This document shows, piece after piece, positions 14,950-17,562 of a DNA stretch of 17,562 nt. The DNA lies in the NCBI GenBank assembly GCA_964569055.1, contig CAZMSZ010000136.1, forward strand, positions 1 through 17,562, written 5' to 3'. Origin of the DNA: JAWLGW01 sp964569055 (GTDB lineage Bacteria > Planctomycetota > J058). The position numbers and the translations under genes were made by a program. The notes below the pieces were generated by a model, which saw only the letters and a list, made by a program, of their open reading frames with translations, ran no database searches and was not told the DNA's origin. Every line of letters starts with the position of its first letter. The stretch's first letter is position 1.

Positions 14950-16257
14950 ATGCCGGAGATCTACCTCGACCACAACGCGACCACGCCGCTGGCGCCCGAG
15001 GCGCTCGAGGCCATGCTCCCCTGGCTGCAGGGCGGGTTCGGCAACCCGTCGTGCGCGCACCGCAAGGGGCGCGAGGCGCGCGAGGCGATCGAGGAGGTGC
15101 GCCGGCTGTTCTCCGAGGTGTTCGGCTGCGCGCGCGACGAGGTCGTGTTCACCTCGGGCGGCACCGAGGGGAACAACCTCGCGATCAAGGGCGCGGCCCT
15201 CGCGCTGCGCGAGCGCGGGCGACACATCCTCGTGGGCGGCGCCGAGCACCCCTCGGTGGCCGCGGCGGCCCGCTCGCTCGAGCCGCTCGGGTTCGAGGTC
15301 AGCGAGGTCCCCGTGGACGACACCGCGCAGATCTCGCCCGAGGCGCTGGCGGCCGCGCTCCGGCCCGACACCGCGCTGGTCTCGCTGATGCACGCCCAGA
15401 ACGTGGTCGGCACGATCAACCGGGTCGACGAGCTGGCCGAGGTCCTCGCCGGGCGGCGCGTGGCCCTGCACGTGGACGCCGCGCAGTCGGCCGGCAAGAT
15501 CCCGACCGCGTTCCCGTTCCTGGGCGCCGACCTCATGACGATCGCCGCCCACAAGTTCTACGGACCGAAGGGGGCGGGCGCGCTGATCGTGCGGCGCGGG
15601 ACCCCGCTCGAGCCGCTGCTCCACGGCGCCGGGCACGAGGCCGGCCGCCGCAGCGGGACCGAGAACACCGCCGCGATCGTGGGCATGGGCGCGGCGCTCC
15701 GCCTGGCGCGCGCGCGCATGGCCGAGGCGGGCGAGCGGATCGTGGCGCTGCGCGACGCGCTCCACGTCCTGCTGGCCGAGGCGCTCCCGGGGGTGGTCCT
15801 CAACGGCCGCCCCCTCGACCGCCTGCCCAACACGCTCAACCTCTCGTTCCTGGGCGTGGTGGGCGCCGACCTCGCCGCGCGCGTCCCCGAGCTGCTCCTC
15901 GCCACCGGGCCCGCCTGCCACGACCGCTCGGCGGCGCCCTCGCCCGCGTTCTTGGCCATGGGGCTCGACGTCGAGCGCAGCCGCTCCTCCCTGCGGATCT
16001 CGCTCGGTCGGGGCAACACCTGGGACGAGATCCAGCGCGCGGCGGAGCTGCTCGTCGAGGCGGTCCGCGCCCTGCGCGCCGAGGCCGGCGCGCTCCCCGC
16101 CGCGGCCGCGCGCCCCTCGCTCCGTCCGCTCTGCCCGCGCTGCGAGCGCCACGAGCTACGGATCGAGCCGACGGGGATCGCGCCCTCGGTGGTGTGCGAC
16201 CGGCACCCCGAGTGCCGCTACCAGGCCTGGCTGGCCGCGCCCGCGGGTCAGGCGTGA
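14950..16257 (+). CDS. Cysteine desulfurase (NifS/IscS family) with C-terminal topoisomerase-type zinc ribbon
   Basis: The protein has 435 residues. The PLP enzyme core (1-375) opens with IYLDHNATTPL. It has SGGTEGNNLAIKG (69-81), the PLP-stacking His100 in GAEHPSV, Asp176 in HVDAAQS, and Schiff-base Lys202 in AHKFYGPKGAGAL. RRSGTENT follows at 233-240, and the sulfur-carrying Cys323 lies in ATGPACHDRSAAPS. The enzyme takes sulfur from L-cysteine as a persulfide for Fe-S clusters or thio-modification. An extension (388-428) carries CPRC, then CDRHPEC, a CX2C-X17-CX5C pattern like the zinc ribbons at the end of DNA topoisomerase I. I know of this fusion from no named family. The start is ATG after AGGAGG. 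It is the first gene of a three-gene operon, and its stop overlaps the next start as GTGA. Confidence 0.95.
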   Translation: MPEIYLDHNATTPLAPEALEAMLPWLQGGFGNPSCAHRKGREAREAIEEVRRLFSEVFGCARDEVVFTSGGTEGNNLAIKGAALALRERGRHILVGGAEHPSVAAAARSLEPLGFEVSEVPVDDTAQISPEALAAALRPDTALVSLMHAQNVVGTINRVDELAEVLAGRRVALHVDAAQSAGKIPTAFPFLGADLMTIAAHKFYGPKGAGALIVRRGTPLEPLLHGAGHEAGRRSGTENTAAIVGMGAALRLARARMAEAGERIVALRDALHVLLAEALPGVVLNGRPLDRLPNTLNLSFLGVVGADLAARVPELLLATGPACHDRSAAPSPAFLAMGLDVERSRSSLRISLGRGNTWDEIQRAAELLVEAVRALRAEAGALPAAAARPSLRPLCPRCERHELRIEPTGIAPSVVCDRHPECRYQAWLAAPAGQA

Positions 16258-16640
16258 GGCGCCGGTTCGTGGTGCAGCGTCACACCCCGCCGGCGCCGGA
16301 CCCGGTCCACTACGACCTCATGATCGAGGAGGGCGGCGCGCTGGTGACCGTGCAGCTCGCGACGCCGCCCGACGGCTCGGCCGAGGGGACGCGCTCGTTC
16401 GACCACCGCCTGGTCTACCTGGAGTACGAGGGGGAGCTCACCCGCGGCCGGGGCCGCGTCGCGATCTGGGACCGCGGCGAGCTCGACGACGTGACGGGCG
16501 GCCCGCGCGACGCCACCTACCGCGCCGCGCTCCGCGGCGAGCGCCTGCGCGGCGCGTTCGAGCTGCGCGAGGAGCCCGCGGCGTCCGAGGCCGAGGCCCC
16601 CGCGCGGGTCCGCTGGGCGCCCGCCCCGGTGGAGCGCTGA
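16254..16640 (+). CDS. Stand-alone LigD-type 3'-phosphoesterase domain protein
   Basis: The protein has 128 residues, about the size of the N-terminal phosphoesterase domain of bacterial DNA ligase D alone. It keeps the order of that family's motifs: FVVQRH (His10), HYDLMIE (His19, Asp21), a basic DHRLVYLEYEGEL segment (His51), VAIWDRGEL and a closing GERLRGAFELR. In LigD the HYDLR motif carries a catalytic Arg; here that position is Met23, as I believe is common in stand-alone relatives. In LigD the domain trims 3'-phosphates and 3'-ribonucleotides at DNA ends. Whether this protein acts on DNA is unproven. GTG overlaps the desulfurase stop (GTGA), so translation is probably coupled. No ligase or Ku gene is in the window. 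Confidence 0.85.
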   Translation: MRRRFVVQRHTPPAPDPVHYDLMIEEGGALVTVQLATPPDGSAEGTRSFDHRLVYLEYEGELTRGRGRVAIWDRGELDDVTGGPRDATYRAALRGERLRGAFELREEPAASEAEAPARVRWAPAPVER

Positions 16641-16641
16641 G

Positions 16642-17337
16642 GTGGACGAGCGTCGCCGCGAGCTGCGGGTCGGGGTGGCGATCGCGCTCTCGCTCGGGCT
16701 CCTGGTCATGCTGGCGATCTGGGTGCGCGGCGAGGCCCCGGTCGGCGAGGTGCGCGGCCAGGCGCTAGGCGAGGTCGAGAAGGTGGTGCTGGTCGACGCG
16801 GTGCGCGCGGTGGTGCGCGAGGCCGAGCTCGCGCCCGACGGCAGCTATCGGGTCGCGGTGCCGCGCGCCGCGAAGACGCCCTCGATCGTGCTCCACGGCC
16901 CGGGCGGCAGCCTGGTCGAGAGCGGCCCGATCCACCTCGAGGGCGAGGTGGCCCACGTCCAATCGCTCGCGCTGTGGCGCACCCCCCTGCGGATCCGCCG
17001 GCTGGGCGAGCGCTACCGCTTCGACTGGGCCGCGATCCCCGCGGGGCCCGGCTACCCCCAGCGCCGGCGCTACTCGGTCCTCCTCGGCTACCGGCGCAAG
17101 GCCGAGGCTGCCCGCGCCGACGGCGAGGGCGAGGGCGAGCGCGGCGAGACGACCCTCCTCAGCTTCGACCCCCAGCTCGAGCTCGGCCGCCAGGAGCTGC
17201 TCGACGTGCTCAAGGACCGCGACCCGAGCGCGACCGAGCTCGACGTCACCCTCCGCGCCTTCGACCCCGGCCAGGAGCACGGCCCCCTGTGGGTGGGCGC
17301 GCGGCGGAGCTGGGATCTGGAGGAGGAAGAGGAGTAA
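16642..17337 (+). CDS. Single-pass membrane protein of unknown function
   Basis: The protein has 231 residues: a short charged head, one transmembrane helix (about 9-28) and a large, probably periplasmic, domain. The stretch from about 112 to 150 (LRIRRLGERYRFDWAAIPAG and RRYSVLLGYRRK) has the W...Y.V spacing of a fibronectin-III-like sandwich, which is only suggestive. A Glu/Gly-rich segment (155-166) interrupts it, and the protein ends in EEEEE. The start is GTG, one base after the stop of the phosphoesterase gene, so it is the third member of the operon. A 7-bp hairpin follows the TAA. I do not recognise the family and infer no role from it. Co-transcription with a desulfurase could be convenience rather than function. 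Confidence 0.8.
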   Translation: MDERRRELRVGVAIALSLGLLVMLAIWVRGEAPVGEVRGQALGEVEKVVLVDAVRAVVREAELAPDGSYRVAVPRAAKTPSIVLHGPGGSLVESGPIHLEGEVAHVQSLALWRTPLRIRRLGERYRFDWAAIPAGPGYPQRRRYSVLLGYRRKAEAARADGEGEGERGETTLLSFDPQLELGRQELLDVLKDRDPSATELDVTLRAFDPGQEHGPLWVGARRSWDLEEEEE

Positions 17338-17340
17338 GGG

Positions 17341-17359
17341 GGTGCGGGGGGGCCGCACC
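17341..17359 (+). terminator. Hairpin after the three-gene operon
   Basis: GGTGCGG and CCGCACC form a perfect 7-bp stem around a GGGGG loop, three bases after the TAA. No T-run follows directly, but the AT-rich inverted repeat starts 14 bases later. Confidence 0.55.
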
Positions 17360-17372
17360 AGCGACAGCGGCC

Positions 17373-17489
17373 CTTCATTTCTAATTCCAAATTTCTAATT
17401 TTCTGTTGATATTTCTTATTTCCGGATGCCTGTGGCCCGGAAATAAGAAATATAAATAAGAAATTAGAAATTTGAAATTAGAAATGAAG
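17373..17489. repeat. AT-rich inverted repeat, copy 3 (near-perfect long hairpin)
   Basis: The left arm 17373-17425 and right arm 17437-17489 match as inverted repeats at 48 of 53 positions around an 11-base loop. The arms are built of ATTAGAAAT-like units. Read on the minus strand, the left arm contains GAAATATCAACAG, the core shared with copies 1 and 2; the right arm has a decayed form (GAAATATAAATAAG). A GCGACAGC box abuts the left arm at 17361-17368. The element lies between convergent genes and could stop transcription from both sides. Confidence 0.88.
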
Positions 17490-17499
17490 AGCCGTTCGT

Positions 17500-17562
17500 C
17501 TATCGCGCCACGATCCGCACCGCCCCGCCCTCCTGGCCCGGGACCTCGGCGAAGCGCGGGCG
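17500..17562 (-). CDS. C-terminal end of a gene entering from the right (partial)
   Basis: The last 63 bases read on the minus strand as 20 codons and a TAG stop: RPRFAEVPGQEGGAVRIVAR. Nineteen of the 20 codons end in G or C, like the other genes here, and the frame is open to the window edge. Too little is present to name the product. It would converge on the desulfurase operon across repeat copy 3. Confidence 0.55.
   Translation of the reverse strand, partial: RPRFAEVPGQEGGAVRIVAR

Noticed and set aside
14920..16152. Long minus-strand open frame opposite the cysteine desulfurase
   Set aside because: It is an antisense shadow. The plus strand has PLP-enzyme motifs and an SD, while this frame is biased Arg/Gly/Glu sequence without motifs.
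10336..16257. A nif- or isc-type gene cluster joining the NifU-like protein and the cysteine desulfurase
   Set aside because: The two genes are about 3.8 kb apart, on opposite strands, with unrelated genes, terminators and repeats between them.

Overview
The window is very GC-rich DNA from a diderm (Gram-negative-type) bacterium. Coding sequence ends almost every codon in G or C, GTG starts are common, and one gene encodes an outer-membrane beta-barrel. The gene mix is: a Hanks-type kinase with an N-terminal helical region, a receiver/RsbW-like ATPase fusion, a stand-alone LigD-type phosphoesterase domain, a giant multihaem cytochrome with LVIVD-type repeats, and an A-type/Nfu/NifU fusion. 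This would fit an uncultured planctomycete- or myxobacterium-like lineage, but I cannot fix the phylum from sequence alone.

Layout. Positions 1-253 are non-coding and full of short repeats. Seven genes then lie on the minus strand. Read in transcription order from the right they are: a response regulator fused to an anti-sigma-type ATPase (14842-13985), a LysM/L,D-transpeptidase (13541-12405), a small exported acidic-tailed protein of unknown function (12249-11542), a three-domain Fe-S scaffold-like protein (11175-10336), a membrane Ser/Thr kinase (10191-8290), a fibronectin-III/beta-barrel protein (8185-5513), and a 1748-residue deca-haem cytochrome with a seven-bladed propeller (5500-254). 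On the plus strand a tight three-gene operon follows: cysteine desulfurase with a topoisomerase-type zinc ribbon (14950-16257), LigD-like phosphoesterase (16254-16640) and a membrane-anchored unknown (16642-17337). A minus-strand gene enters from the right edge (17562-17500).

Two things stand out. First, the barrel and cytochrome genes are 12 bp apart and look translationally coupled. They could form an outer-membrane porin-cytochrome conduit of unfamiliar architecture, with FN3 domains on the barrel and a propeller fused to the haem protein. Second, three AT-rich inverted repeats (11351-11487, 13664-13980, 17373-17489) sit in three different intergenic gaps. Their arms are 43-54 nt, about 86-91% matched within each pair, and related to one another through a shared ATATCAACAG core and an adjacent GCTGTCGC box. 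They contrast sharply in composition with the GC-rich genes and look like a dispersed, structured repeat family.

No tRNA, rRNA, CRISPR array, transposase or integrase was found.
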